NCBI GenBank assembly: GCA_039184335.1
Contig: JBCDBD010000001.1
Span: 62,001 to 126,000 of the forward strand
Direction of reading: 5' to 3'
DNA length: 64,000 nucleotides
From: JBCDBD01 sp039184335
Lineage (GTDB): Bacteria; Bacteroidota; Bacteroidia; Flavobacteriales; Flavobacteriaceae
The notes under the pieces are model-generated. The model did no database searches. It had not been told where the DNA came from and saw nothing but the letters and a program-made list of their open reading frames with translations. The number at the start of each line of letters is the position of its first letter. The first letter of the stretch is position 1. Shown piece after piece: positions 26,895 through 36,080 of this stretch. Position numbers and translations under genes: made by a program.

Positions 26895-27243
26895 ATGCCT
26901 GAGAAGAAATATGACTTAGACTATGGATTGGTTGGGTTCGCTGCCATGACCGCACTTTTTGCAAAGAATTGCCCAAAAGTTTACTGGAAATTATTACGGG
27001 AGCCAACTACTTAGATAAGATGGAAGTTCTGCTTTAAATTTTGGTGAAGTGCAGGGCACAAATACAGAAAGGGATTCTATTAACAAAGCATCTATTTGCC
27101 TAAAGAAGTTGAAAGAAACGCAGGTCAATTTAAAAACCTTAGGAAGGATCAATCATGGGGATTCGAACAAAAGAGATTTTCTTTTCGGTGGAATTGAACA
27201 GCTAATTAAGATTAGTGCAACAATCATCAAGAATAAAAAATAA
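26895..27243 (+). pseudogene. Decayed four-helix-bundle protein (23S rRNA intervening-sequence protein family)
   Basis: Three pieces in two frames line up with the PF05635-type four-helix bundle. The first piece (from 26895) reads KYDLDYGLVGFAAMTALFAK, as in the usual KYDLxxRLVxFA start. After a one-base shift near 26985 the text GNYYGSQLLR is followed by an in-frame TAA at 27016-27018 where the family has a Ser (LLRSGTS). DGSSALNFGEVQG and a helix ending IEQLIKISATIIKNKK then run to 27243. No single frame encodes the protein, so it is inactive. The family occurs inside 23S rRNA insertions and as stand-alone genes of unknown function. Confidence 0.75.
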
Positions 27244-27287
27244 ACGTATTTGATACTTGCATTTTACTTTTAAACTTAAACAAAAAA

Positions 27288-28973
27288 ATGCGCTGGACCT
27301 TAAAACCTAAGCCAAGGCAAGAAGATATTGACCGTCTTTCGAACGAATTGCATGTAAATGATCTAATTTCCCAATTATTGTTACAGCGGGGGATAGGTTC
27401 TTTTGAAGAAGCCAAAAGATTTTTTCGCCCACAGCTTTCTGATTTGCATGACCCCTTTCTAATGAAAGACATGCGATTGGCTGTTGCGCGTATTGAGCGT
27501 GCCATTGCCAAAGGAGAGAATATGCTCATCTATGGGGACTATGATGTTGATGGTACCACATCAGTAGCCCTGCTATATTCGTATTTGGTCGAGGCATACC
27601 CGAACGTGGCCACGTACATTCCTGATCGTTATTCAGAAGGCTATGGCGTATCTTTTCAAGGCATCGATTTTGCTGACGATAATGGTTTTTCGTTGATCAT
27701 TGCTTTGGACTGTGGCATCAAGGCCTTGGAACAAGTGGACTATGCCAAGCAAAAAGGAATAGAGTTTATCATTTGTGACCATCACCGACCTGGAAAGCAT
27801 CTGCCAGGAGCGGTTGCCGTTTTAGATCCCAAACGTGAAGATTGTGCGTATCCTTACAAAGAACTTTGTGGATGTGGGATAGGATTCAAATTAGTACAGG
27901 CTTTGGTAATGGAGAGAGGGGAAAAAGTTGAAGATTTGATTCCTTTTCTTGATTTGGTCGCTACGGCCATAGGTGCCGATATTGTACCGGTAACAGGAGA
28001 AAATAGGGTATTGGCCTTTTATGGCTTAAGGGTCATCAACTCAAACCCTAGAATTGGGATACAGGCCCTTGTTCACCATGTCAAGAAAAAGGTATTGACC
28101 ATTACAGATGTGGTCTTTATCATTGCCCCCAGGATCAATGCGGCAGGGCGTATGAAGCATGGACAGTATGCTGTAAGCTTATTGACAGAGAACAATATGG
28201 ATCGGGCGATGGCCTTTGCTACAGAAATTGAACAGTTCAATGCTGAACGTAAGGGCTTAGATCAAGAGATTACCGAAGAAGCACTATCGCAGATTAAGAA
28301 AAATCAAGAGGAGGAAAGATTTACATCGGTGGTCTATAATGAAAAATGGCATAAAGGCGTCATCGGAATTGTAGCTTCACGGTTAACAGAAACCTATTAC
28401 CGCCCCACGTTGGTCTTTACCAAAAGTGGTGAAAAACTATCGGCTTCGGCCCGATCGGTAAAAGGGTTCGATGTTTATGAAGCCTTAGAGGGCTGTGCCG
28501 ATTGTATCGAACAGTTTGGGGGGCATAAATATGCTGCCGGCCTAACCTTGCTCGAAGAACAGTATGAAAATTTTAAGGAACGTTTTGAGAAAGTGGTCGC
28601 CGATACCATACCTCCTCATCTATTGACCCCTGAGATTCTTGTCGATACCAAAATCGAACTTCATCAAATTACACCAAAACTTATGCGGATCCTGAAACAG
28701 TTTGCTCCATTTGGACCCGGAAACATGACCCCGATTTTTATGGCCCAAAAAGTGCAGGATACCGGATTCGCAAAGGGGGTGGGGGAACAGAAAAAGCACT
28801 TAAAATTAAATGCGGTACAACCTGGATCAATACCCATAGGGGGTATTGGTTTCAATTTAGGGAACCGTATAGGCAAGGTGCGATCGGGTACGTTTGATAT
28901 TGTTTTTTCCATAGAAGAAAATGAGTGGAACGGGCAAACCAAGCTACAGTTAAAATTGAGGGATATTCGCTAA
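27288..28973 (+). CDS. recJ: Single-stranded-DNA-specific exonuclease RecJ
   Basis: A 561-aa DHH-superfamily nuclease. Motif I is IYGDYDVDGTTSVAL (about residues 78-92), the DHH motif is CDHHRPG, motif IV is PRINAAGRM, and the DHHA1 domain has SARSVKGFDVYEAL with GGHKYAAGLTL. An OB-fold domain completes the C-terminus. It degrades single-stranded DNA 5' to 3' in recombination and mismatch repair. Normal family length. Its TAA overlaps the ATG of the MFS gene (TAATG). Confidence 0.96.
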   Translation: MRWTLKPKPRQEDIDRLSNELHVNDLISQLLLQRGIGSFEEAKRFFRPQLSDLHDPFLMKDMRLAVARIERAIAKGENMLIYGDYDVDGTTSVALLYSYLVEAYPNVATYIPDRYSEGYGVSFQGIDFADDNGFSLIIALDCGIKALEQVDYAKQKGIEFIICDHHRPGKHLPGAVAVLDPKREDCAYPYKELCGCGIGFKLVQALVMERGEKVEDLIPFLDLVATAIGADIVPVTGENRVLAFYGLRVINSNPRIGIQALVHHVKKKVLTITDVVFIIAPRINAAGRMKHGQYAVSLLTENNMDRAMAFATEIEQFNAERKGLDQEITEEALSQIKKNQEEERFTSVVYNEKWHKGVIGIVASRLTETYYRPTLVFTKSGEKLSASARSVKGFDVYEALEGCADCIEQFGGHKYAAGLTLLEEQYENFKERFEKVVADTIPPHLLTPEILVDTKIELHQITPKLMRILKQFAPFGPGNMTPIFMAQKVQDTGFAKGVGEQKKHLKLNAVQPGSIPIGGIGFNLGNRIGKVRSGTFDIVFSIEENEWNGQTKLQLKLRDIR

Positions 28974-30235
28974 TGACCGATCCATACGCTTCACTACGCT
29001 ATAAAGAATTCAATATTTTTCTTGCAGTTCGTTTTGCCATGGTCTTCGCTTGGTCGATGCAGTTTATCGTAATCGAATGGCAGGTGTATTCATTGACCAA
29101 AGATCCACTTTCATTGGGGATTATCGGTCTGATGGAAATTATTCCTGCAGTAAGTATGGCATTGTTTGCGGGCCATATTGTAGATCAAAAAGAAAAACGA
29201 AATCTTTTGGTAAAATGTATTATCGGCTTTTCCATAATCAGCTTAGGATTGTTTTTGGCTACCCTGCCTACGGTGGAAGATCAATTGTCTTCGAGCCAAA
29301 TCCTTTATGTTATTTACGCCCTAGTTTTCTTAGGTGGATTGGTGAGGGCTTTCATCGGCCCGACAATCTTTTCATTGATAGCCCTTATCGTTCCCAAAAA
29401 GATGTATCCGAATGCCGCTACCTGGAGCAGTTCTACTTGGCAGGTGGCCTCAGTTTTAGGTCCAGCTTTTGCTGGTTTTTCCATTAGTTGGATAGGGGTG
29501 CACTGGTCGTTATCGATTGTTTTTGGCTTTTCAATTTTGGCCTTGCTGTTCTTATCGCAGATTTCGAGAAAGCCCATCATGAACCCGAAATTAGGGGAAC
29601 CTATATTTCAAAGCCTGAAAGATGGCCTTCGCTTTGTCTTTAAGACCCGGGCAGTTTTTGGAGCACTGACCTTAGATATGATCGCTGTGCTTTTTGGAGG
29701 TGCGATTGCCTTGCTGCCCATATATGCGCAAGATATTTTAAAGGTCGGGGCAGAAGGCTTTGGGATCTTACGGGCGTCTCCAGCGATGGGGGCTTCGATT
29801 ACCATGCTGCTGTCCGCTAGGTTTCCATTGCATAAGAACGCAGGCAAAAAATTACTGTGGGCAGTTTTTGCCTTTGGAATCTGCATTGTGGTGTTCGGAC
29901 TTTCAAAATTGTTTTGGCTTTCGGTAATGGCCCTCTTTGTTAGTGGCGCAGTCGATGGTATTTCGATGATCATTCGTCAAACCATTCTACAATTGAAGAC
30001 CCCAGACCATATGCGTGGTCGGGTAGCTTCGGTAAATTCCATTTTTGTGGGGTCTTCCAATGAGTTGGGTGCTTTTGAAAGTGGACTTACTGCCAAATTG
30101 ATGGGTACTGTCACTGCAGTGGTCTTTGGGGGATGTATGACCGTGCTGACCGTTGCCACTACAGCATTGGTTTCCCCAAGTTTTAGGCGATTGGATCTCA
30201 GTAGTGATGTAGCGGAGCGAGAGCAAGAAGAGTAG
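28973..30235 (+). CDS. MFS transporter
   Basis: A 420-aa protein from the ATG at 28973, which overlaps the recJ stop; an earlier start inside recJ is unlikely. About twelve hydrophobic helices are visible, with the A-like loop motif AGHIVDQKEKRN after helix 2 and a matching loop MRGRVASVNSIF in the second half. It resembles the EntS/TetA-like branch of drug and siderophore exporters, but the substrate is not predictable. Translational coupling to recJ is probably incidental. Confidence 0.9.
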   Translation: MTDPYASLRYKEFNIFLAVRFAMVFAWSMQFIVIEWQVYSLTKDPLSLGIIGLMEIIPAVSMALFAGHIVDQKEKRNLLVKCIIGFSIISLGLFLATLPTVEDQLSSSQILYVIYALVFLGGLVRAFIGPTIFSLIALIVPKKMYPNAATWSSSTWQVASVLGPAFAGFSISWIGVHWSLSIVFGFSILALLFLSQISRKPIMNPKLGEPIFQSLKDGLRFVFKTRAVFGALTLDMIAVLFGGAIALLPIYAQDILKVGAEGFGILRASPAMGASITMLLSARFPLHKNAGKKLLWAVFAFGICIVVFGLSKLFWLSVMALFVSGAVDGISMIIRQTILQLKTPDHMRGRVASVNSIFVGSSNELGAFESGLTAKLMGTVTAVVFGGCMTVLTVATTALVSPSFRRLDLSSDVAEREQEE

Positions 30236-30264
30236 CCCGTTTTTTGGTCTCGAAATGATAAAGA

Positions 30265-31041
30265 CTACGGAGTTTTTTGTTCAAGTTTCTGTAAGCGCAA
30301 CAGTTGTCCATCAAAAACAGCGTAGGTAAAGTACTTGATCCAGTCGCCAAGATTGACATAGGTCGATTTTTCATTCAACTCGATTTCCAATGGAAGGTGA
30401 CGGTGGCCAAAAATGAAATAGTCATAATGCTGTGTCTCGAGTTTTCGTTTGGCATACTGAACGAGCCATTCGTTGTCTTCTCCTAAAAACCGGGCATCGG
30501 CCTCGCCCGATATGATTTTGTTATTGACTGAAAGGTGCTTTGCCAACCGTACTCCCAAATCTGGGTGCAGCCATCGAAAAAACCATTGGGCCACCGGGTT
30601 GGTGAACACTTTTTTCATTCGTTTGAACCCTTTGTCATCAGGCCCCAATCCATCACCATGACCCAAAAAAAACGAGGTATTGTTGATTTTGATCTGTTGC
30701 GGCCTGTGGTATACGGGAATATTCAATTCTTCTTCAAAATACCCATTCATCCAAAGGTCATGGTTGCCCACAAAATAGAAAATGGCAATTCCGTTATCAG
30801 AAAGCTCTGCCAGTTTTCCCAAGGTTCTCGTAAAGCCTTTAGGGACCACATGTTTGTATTCGAACCAAAAATCAAACAAATCGCCCATCAAGAAAATGGC
30901 TTGTGCATCTACCTTAACGGTATCTAACCAAGCCACGAATTTTTTTTCCCTCGGCAAGCTGTCTTTTAAGGTTGGGGCACCCAAATGATTGTCGCTGGCG
31001 AAATAGACTTTTTTGCCTTTTTGAAGGGTAAAATGGTTCAT
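30265..31041 (-). CDS. lpxH: UDP-2,3-diacylglucosamine diphosphatase (LpxH-like metallophosphatase)
   Basis: A 258-aa calcineurin-fold enzyme. Metal-binding motifs are DNHLG (where LpxH has DxHL), GDLFDFWFEY, GNHDLWM, GHGDGLG and FGHRHLP. The GDLFDFW wording and the positions fit LpxH, which removes UMP to give lipid X in lipid A synthesis; Bacteroidota homologues are somewhat divergent. It is the last gene of a minus-strand series starting with the GNAT gene at 35032. Confidence 0.88.
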   Translation of the reverse strand: MNHFTLQKGKKVYFASDNHLGAPTLKDSLPREKKFVAWLDTVKVDAQAIFLMGDLFDFWFEYKHVVPKGFTRTLGKLAELSDNGIAIFYFVGNHDLWMNGYFEEELNIPVYHRPQQIKINNTSFFLGHGDGLGPDDKGFKRMKKVFTNPVAQWFFRWLHPDLGVRLAKHLSVNNKIISGEADARFLGEDNEWLVQYAKRKLETQHYDYFIFGHRHLPLEIELNEKSTYVNLGDWIKYFTYAVFDGQLLRLQKLEQKTP

Positions 31042-31063
31042 TCAAAAATTAAAAATACTAAAC

Positions 31064-32254
31064 TTATGGTTGGGTCACAGAGAAAAATTCATCCCAGATA
31101 ATGGTTTTTCCGGTTTTTGAAGCATGCTTGGCCGCTTCTAGAATCTGCATGACAATCAAGTTGTTCGCTATTGAAGATACTCCATAAGTTGTTAAGCTAT
31201 GGTTTTCGTTGACCACTTTGTTCAAATAAGCAAAGGGATCATGCAGCCCCATGGGAAGGCGATTGGCCTTGATGGACCTTGCACCATCTTCCTCATTTTC
31301 CAAAAACTCCATATCTTCCCCGTTCTTACATAGTACATACCCTGTTTTTCCGTACACTTCCATATCTTTTCGATTATGTGACCAATTCCATGAAGCCTGT
31401 ATAATGACCTGGGCATCATCATAATCTAAAATAATCGTGGCATCATCGTCCACTTTGGGGTATAATCCTGGTTTATACTGTCGGGTTGTACAGGTTACTT
31501 TTCTGGGGGTTTTGCCATTCATGAACCAAGTGGCCAAATTTGCACCGTAACACCCAAAGTCAGTCAATGCACCACCCCCATTCAAGACGGGATCGGTAAG
31601 CCATTCCAAAAATTCTTCATTACAGCCAATCTCCACGGGCCCAGGATGACCATGGTGAAATACCATACGCTGTATGGGGCCAACCTTCTTTTTTTCATTG
31701 ACCAGCCGAAAAGCTTCGTAATTGGAACCATACCAAGAGGTTTCGTAATTGGTCACTAGAAGCACATTATTTTCCTTTGCAAGATCAGCCATTTTTTGGG
31801 CATGTTCCCAATTTACGGCCAAAGGCTTTTCTACCATGATATGGATCCCTTTGGGGGCAAAGAACTCCACCACTTCTAAATGGCCATAGATGGTATTAAA
31901 TGCGGTGACGGCTTCAGGTTTTACCTTTGCATAGAGTGCTTCCATGGTATCGAAGACGATATCCATCGAATATCCATGTTGCTTGCTGTATTTCTGCGCC
32001 AATTCGCGATTGGGCTCCACAATGCCCACAATTTCAATGTCTCCCCATTTTTCCCTTCCCAAAATCCAGTGTACGTGGGTATGTACCAAACCAATAACGG
32101 CAACTCTGAGCGGCTCGCCAGAATAATACTTTTCTTCAGTAACCGGTTTTTCATCATCCATGGTAGTATCCTTTTTTTTATTTGATGGTTGGCAACCATT
32201 ACATAGAACAAACAGCATGGGCAAAAGAAGGAAGAACGTATTTTTTTTAATCAT
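31064..32254 (-). CDS. Gfo/Idh/MocA family oxidoreductase, lipoprotein
   Basis: A 396-aa protein with a lipoprotein signal (FFLLLPMLFVLCNGC; lipobox Cys at about residue 21) and then a charged linker. The NAD-binding domain has VAVIGLVHTHVHW; the family EKP motif appears in HIMVEKPLAVNWEHA, and GGGALTDFGCYGANLA is the second-domain hallmark. Lipoprotein or Tat-exported members are frequent in Bacteroidota and act on sugars or sugar derivatives in the periplasm. The usual GxGxxG is GLVHTH, so NAD binding may differ. Substrate unknown. Confidence 0.88.
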   Translation of the reverse strand: MIKKNTFFLLLPMLFVLCNGCQPSNKKKDTTMDDEKPVTEEKYYSGEPLRVAVIGLVHTHVHWILGREKWGDIEIVGIVEPNRELAQKYSKQHGYSMDIVFDTMEALYAKVKPEAVTAFNTIYGHLEVVEFFAPKGIHIMVEKPLAVNWEHAQKMADLAKENNVLLVTNYETSWYGSNYEAFRLVNEKKKVGPIQRMVFHHGHPGPVEIGCNEEFLEWLTDPVLNGGGALTDFGCYGANLATWFMNGKTPRKVTCTTRQYKPGLYPKVDDDATIILDYDDAQVIIQASWNWSHNRKDMEVYGKTGYVLCKNGEDMEFLENEEDGARSIKANRLPMGLHDPFAYLNKVVNENHSLTTYGVSSIANNLIVMQILEAAKHASKTGKTIIWDEFFSVTQP

Positions 32255-32278
32255 CGCAACGGGTATTTCATTGCGCTT

Positions 32279-32392
32279 TTAGCGCTTGAATTTTTTCCTA
32301 TTTCTTATTCTGGTTACCATATAGACGGTTATGATAAGTAATACTGCTATGGGAAAGACCAAATTGCTGTTTAAAAAAGACAAAATATCCAT
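32279..32392 (-). CDS. 37-aa single-helix membrane peptide
   Basis: A short reading frame: ATG at 32392, TAA at 32279-32281. It begins MDILSFLNSNLVFPIAVLLI, continues ITVYMV and ends in a basic tail (TRIRNRKKFKR), so one membrane helix with the positive end in the cytoplasm is expected. It starts 5 nt after the stop of the enoyl-CoA hydratase gene and ends 24 nt before the Gfo/Idh/MocA gene, exactly filling the gap between co-directional genes. The spacing and helix-plus-basic-tail design support a real gene; no homologue is recognised. Confidence 0.6.
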   Translation of the reverse strand: MDILSFLNSNLVFPIAVLLIITVYMVTRIRNRKKFKR

Positions 32393-32397
32393 TTTCT

Positions 32398-33165
32398 TTA
32401 TTTTTTAAATCTTTCAAGTGCTGCTTTGGTATTGGGAGAAAGTGCCAACTTGCCAGAAAGCTGTGCTCTTTTGGGCAGAAGGTCATCCCAATGGTCAGAG
32501 CCCTCCCAAAGTACTTTTTTCATTTCTTGTAAAGCCCCTGGATTGTACGAGGCCAGCGTTTCCAAATAGTGATCTAGTTCTTTGTCCATTTCTTTAATGG
32601 ATTCAAATACTTTGGCAAACAAGCCCTTTTCTTGCGCCCAATACGCATTTTTCCATGCTATCGGATTTAGTGAAAGCTCGGCCAATGCCGCTTTGCCAAT
32701 TTTTCGTTCTACGGCCGGGGCTATGACCAAAGGAGCAATACCAATGGAAATTTCAGATAATTTGATTGAAGCGGCTTCGGTGGCAAAAACATAGTCGCAA
32801 GCCGCAACTAAACCCACCCCGCCACCAACAGTTTTTCCCTGTACCCGACCTATGATGGGTCGGGGGCATTTTCGCATGGCGTTGATGACATTTGCGAAAC
32901 CACTGAAAAAAGCTTTTCCCTGCTCTAAATCAGAGATGGAAACCAGTTCATCAAACGATGCTCCCGCACAAAAGGCTCGATTTCCTTCTGATTTTAATAC
33001 GATAAGGGAAATTTCCTCATTTTGTGATAAGTCGTCCAACACCTTGGAAAGTCGGTCCAGTAACCCAGAAACAAAAGAATTGCTTGCCGGATGACCAAAT
33101 TCTATGGTTGCTATCCGTTTTTCAATTTTGGTATAGAGACTTCCTTGGGATCTTACAGGGGGCAT
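32398..33165 (-). CDS. Enoyl-CoA hydratase/isomerase family protein
   Basis: A 255-aa protein from the ATG at 33165; in-frame upstream codons overlap the MATE gene and are Trp/Pro-rich noncoding translation. The crotonase oxyanion-hole segment is NRAFCAGASFDEL and the second is GKTVGGGVGLVAACDYVFA. The position of the second catalytic acid (LSEISIGIAPLVIAPAVE) differs from classical enoyl-CoA hydratase, so it may be an isomerase or hydrolase of an acyl-CoA. It lies 19 nt after the MATE gene. Confidence 0.88.
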   Translation of the reverse strand: MPPVRSQGSLYTKIEKRIATIEFGHPASNSFVSGLLDRLSKVLDDLSQNEEISLIVLKSEGNRAFCAGASFDELVSISDLEQGKAFFSGFANVINAMRKCPRPIIGRVQGKTVGGGVGLVAACDYVFATEAASIKLSEISIGIAPLVIAPAVERKIGKAALAELSLNPIAWKNAYWAQEKGLFAKVFESIKEMDKELDHYLETLASYNPGALQEMKKVLWEGSDHWDDLLPKRAQLSGKLALSPNTKAALERFKK

Positions 33166-33184
33166 GGTTACGTTTTGTTCAAAA

Positions 33185-34519
33185 TTAAGGGTTTTGCAAT
33201 AAGGGTTTGAATTTTCTTCTGAATTTCCAGACCAAGGCCCCGCCACGAATGGCCATCCATATGACAAAGGCCATCCAAATGGCATAGAATCCCCACCCAA
33301 AGAGCTTTCCGAGGTAAAGGGTAGGGATAAACCCCAAAAACGTTGCGGAAAGCAATACATTGCGCAGGTATTTCATTTCACCAAGTCCTTTAAAGAGCCC
33401 ATCGAATACAAACGCCAATGTATTCATGGGAAGCCCGAGGATTACAATAAAGAATATGTTGTAAAACGTTTCGAGAACTATGGGCTCATTTGAGAATAAA
33501 CGACCCAAAGGGTGATAAAATAAAAATCCTGCAGCCATGATGATAAGACTGACTCCCATGCCATAGGCAATGATTCTTTTGGCTAAGTTCCAAAGTCCGG
33601 GGTAATCTTTGGCACCGAGCAGTTTTCCTCCCATACTATTACCGGCAGCCCCATATCCATCAATGAAGAATGCTGCGAACAACCATAAGTTCATGGCAAT
33701 GGTATGTGCGCCAATGTAGCGGTCACCCAAAGCGGTCGCTTCACGCACCGCAATGATCAAGGCAGCGTTCAGGGCCAATGCCCTGACAAAAAGGTTGAGG
33801 CTCATCATGACCAAACGCTTGAGTTCTTTGTTCAGCGGAAACCGAAACCGTAGGCTTATCTGGGTTTTTCTTTTAAGCAAGAAAAAGACCAAGATAGCCA
33901 TGACAGCCTGTGAGACCAAACTTGCCCAAGCGGCCCCATCGAGATACATGGCGGGGAGATACCCGTCAATACCATATACTAAAATAAAATCTAGGATGAT
34001 GTTGAGTCCAGCACCTATCAATGCGATGGTCATGGGGTAGAAGGTATTTTGCAATCCTCTGAAAATTCCAAAGACCGCAAAGGTGAACAGGGTCAACGGG
34101 AAACCCCAGACCCGAATGGAATAATACGAAACACAATAGTCCAAAATTTTACCTGATGCCTCAAAGAGCTTGAAAATATCCTCTGCAATGAATATGGTGG
34201 AGCCTAAAATGACAAAGCTTAATGAAATGTTGAAAAAAATGGCTTGTGCCGGCAGGTTTTTGACCTCTTTTAATTGGTTGGCCCCTAAATATTGTGAAAT
34301 GATAGCAGAGATTGAGCTTCGGGTCTGCCCTAAGACCCAAATGAGCATCGAAAGAAATGATCCGACAATACCGGCCGCAGCCAAAGATTCCAATCCATCA
34401 ACAGGAATATTGCCCACTATGGCGGTATCTGTTATAGATAGAATAGGTTCGGCGATACCCGAAATAGTGGCCGGTACAGCAAGCTTATTGATATTCTTAA
34501 AATTGACAATACTCTTCAA
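33185..34519 (-). CDS. MATE family efflux transporter
   Basis: A 444-aa protein starting with TTG at 34519; an in-frame stop lies just upstream and no ATG fits. Twelve membrane helices are expected. The N-terminal LAVPATISGIAEPILSITDT motif and second-half features are typical of the DinF-like MATE branch found in Bacteroidota. Such pumps use proton or sodium gradients to export cationic drugs or metabolites. It lies 12 nt after the GNAT gene. Confidence 0.9.
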   Translation of the reverse strand: MKSIVNFKNINKLAVPATISGIAEPILSITDTAIVGNIPVDGLESLAAAGIVGSFLSMLIWVLGQTRSSISAIISQYLGANQLKEVKNLPAQAIFFNISLSFVILGSTIFIAEDIFKLFEASGKILDYCVSYYSIRVWGFPLTLFTFAVFGIFRGLQNTFYPMTIALIGAGLNIILDFILVYGIDGYLPAMYLDGAAWASLVSQAVMAILVFFLLKRKTQISLRFRFPLNKELKRLVMMSLNLFVRALALNAALIIAVREATALGDRYIGAHTIAMNLWLFAAFFIDGYGAAGNSMGGKLLGAKDYPGLWNLAKRIIAYGMGVSLIIMAAGFLFYHPLGRLFSNEPIVLETFYNIFFIVILGLPMNTLAFVFDGLFKGLGEMKYLRNVLLSATFLGFIPTLYLGKLFGWGFYAIWMAFVIWMAIRGGALVWKFRRKFKPLLQNP

Positions 34520-34531
34520 CAGCTTCGCGAT

Positions 34532-35032
34532 TTACAATACCAATTCATAACAGTGAAAAGGATGTTCACTTTGTTGGGGAAAGAAAATATCACCCAATCT
34601 TTGGTATCCACGTGTTTGATAAAAGCGCTGGTTTCTTTTGTTTTGGGAAAAGGTATCGAGACGCACCGAATCAAACCCGTTCGTACGTGCATGGTTTTCG
34701 GCAAGACCCATAAGTTCTTGGGCATGTCCTTTTCCCTGTTGTTCAGGGTGTATGAAGAGTCGATGGACATAAATATTCTTCTGGTTAGGGGTCAACCATT
34801 TCACGGCAGCGTACTCAACATCCATAAATGTTGAAATGACAATTCCGCCCTTGATTTTTTCACCAATAACTTTTACATACAGTTCTTTACGGGCAATATC
34901 ATTTTTAAAGGCTTTTCGTGAAGGATAATGCTCATTCCACTGGTGAATGCCCTTTTTGGCCATATGCTCTGCGCATGCCCGGGTAATTTTTAGAATATCA
35001 CCTATTTCAGAAAATCTTGCCAGCCGAACCAT
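34532..35032 (-). CDS. GNAT family N-acetyltransferase
   Basis: A 166-aa single GNAT domain. The acetyl-CoA-binding motif A is VHRLFIHPEQQGKGHAQELM (Q/RxxGxG/A) followed by a helix with LAENHARTNGFDSVRLDTF and motif B NQRFYQTRGYQRLGD. Typical of small-molecule or protein N-terminal acetyltransferases; substrate unknown. First gene of the minus-strand run GNAT, MATE, enoyl-CoA hydratase, small ORF, Gfo/Idh/MocA, lpxH. Confidence 0.9.
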   Translation of the reverse strand: MVRLARFSEIGDILKITRACAEHMAKKGIHQWNEHYPSRKAFKNDIARKELYVKVIGEKIKGGIVISTFMDVEYAAVKWLTPNQKNIYVHRLFIHPEQQGKGHAQELMGLAENHARTNGFDSVRLDTFSQNKRNQRFYQTRGYQRLGDIFFPQQSEHPFHCYELVL

Positions 35033-35084
35033 AAACTGATAGGATTAAATCGTAAATTTAAGAGATAAATACAACAACCAAGCA

Positions 35085-35882
35085 ATGAATAGCATACTCG
35101 TTCCAATAGGAACCTCTCTCAAGGCGCACGAAACATTACAATATGCTGTGGATTTTGCCTCAGATTTTGGGGCACAAGTCTATATTATGGATGTTTTCAC
35201 AGTCACTTCCAGTGTTGGTAGTCTATCAAATGTCGAGGACAAAGTAGCAGCAAGCAGTAGGGAGAGGATAATGGAGATCATTTCTAAAATGGATACCAAA
35301 GGTGTAGAGATCAAGATTGCTACCTATAATGGTGACATCATTGATGGCCTCAATCAAATCAAAAAAGAATTGGATATCGATTTGATTATTATTGCACCTC
35401 GAAGCAATGATATCAATGAAGAATTTTATCTAGGCAATACCACAGGCAAAATTATCAAGCAGACCGATATTCCTACCTTAATTGTTCCAAGAGGCACAAC
35501 ACATCAACCAATCAGCAATATTCTGACCGCTTTCAAATCAGGTATCCTAAAGCGAAGTAAGATTCTTCACCCGTTGATTACGATTGTGAATAAGTACAAC
35601 CCAGAGGTCAATTTGCTTTTGGTAAAAACCCCAGGTTATTCAGAAGAAGACCTACAGGTCAATACGGCATTGCTCGACTTGAGCAAGAACTTGACCATTT
35701 CTGAAAACCAAACTACCTATTTGGGGGTTTTGGAGCATTTTCGGACCAAGCATCCTGATGTTTTATGTGTTTTCAGGCGTAAACGGGGCTTCTTTAAGAA
35801 ATTATGGGAGAAAAGTACCATTTTAAAGGCTGAATTTTATGCCCCTATTCCAGTGTTGGTGCTTAGTGTTAAACAAGATTGA
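35085..35882 (+). CDS. Universal stress protein (UspA family), two-domain
   Basis: A 265-aa protein. The first Usp domain (about 1-140) starts NSILVPIGTSLKAHETLQYA and contains the ATP-loop equivalent (GNTTGKIIKQTDIPTLIVPRG; canonical G-2x-G-9x-G-[ST]). The second half (about 145-265) is a shorter, divergent Usp-like domain ending PVLVLSVKQD. The loop does not fit the ATP-binding pattern fully, so nucleotide binding is uncertain. Bacteroidota commonly carry such tandem Usp proteins. Confidence 0.88.
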   Translation: MNSILVPIGTSLKAHETLQYAVDFASDFGAQVYIMDVFTVTSSVGSLSNVEDKVAASSRERIMEIISKMDTKGVEIKIATYNGDIIDGLNQIKKELDIDLIIIAPRSNDINEEFYLGNTTGKIIKQTDIPTLIVPRGTTHQPISNILTAFKSGILKRSKILHPLITIVNKYNPEVNLLLVKTPGYSEEDLQVNTALLDLSKNLTISENQTTYLGVLEHFRTKHPDVLCVFRRKRGFFKKLWEKSTILKAEFYAPIPVLVLSVKQD

Positions 35883-35890
35883 TGTCGGGG

Positions 35891-35898
35891 TAATTTTG
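35891..35898 (+). promoter_or_regulatory. -7 box upstream of tRNA-Ala
   Basis: TAATTTTG matches TAnnTTTG exactly and lies 36 nt before the mature tRNA 5' end. No clear -33 TTG was found at standard spacing. Confidence 0.45.
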
Positions 35899-35934
35899 AA
35901 ACTTACACAAAATGTTTTTCCTTTGCCAATCTTT

Positions 35935-36008
<74 letters not shown>

Positions 36009-36011
36009 CAT

Positions 36012-36045
36012 AAGCCATCCGAATTTTTTGGGTGGCTTTTTCGTT
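36012..36045 (+). terminator. Terminator after tRNA-Ala
   Basis: A 9-bp stem (36012-36020 with 36030-36038, one T-G wobble) followed by a T-rich run. It lies 3 nt after the tRNA and before the SDR gene. Confidence 0.85.
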
Positions 36046-36080
36046 TTGAAAAAGATGTTATCGAGCAACAAAGTAAAAAG

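Noticed and set aside
33166..33360. 65-residue N-terminal extension of the enoyl-CoA hydratase.
   Set aside because: It overlaps the MATE gene and is rich in Trp, Pro and Ser with no crotonase similarity; ATG at 33165 gives the family length.
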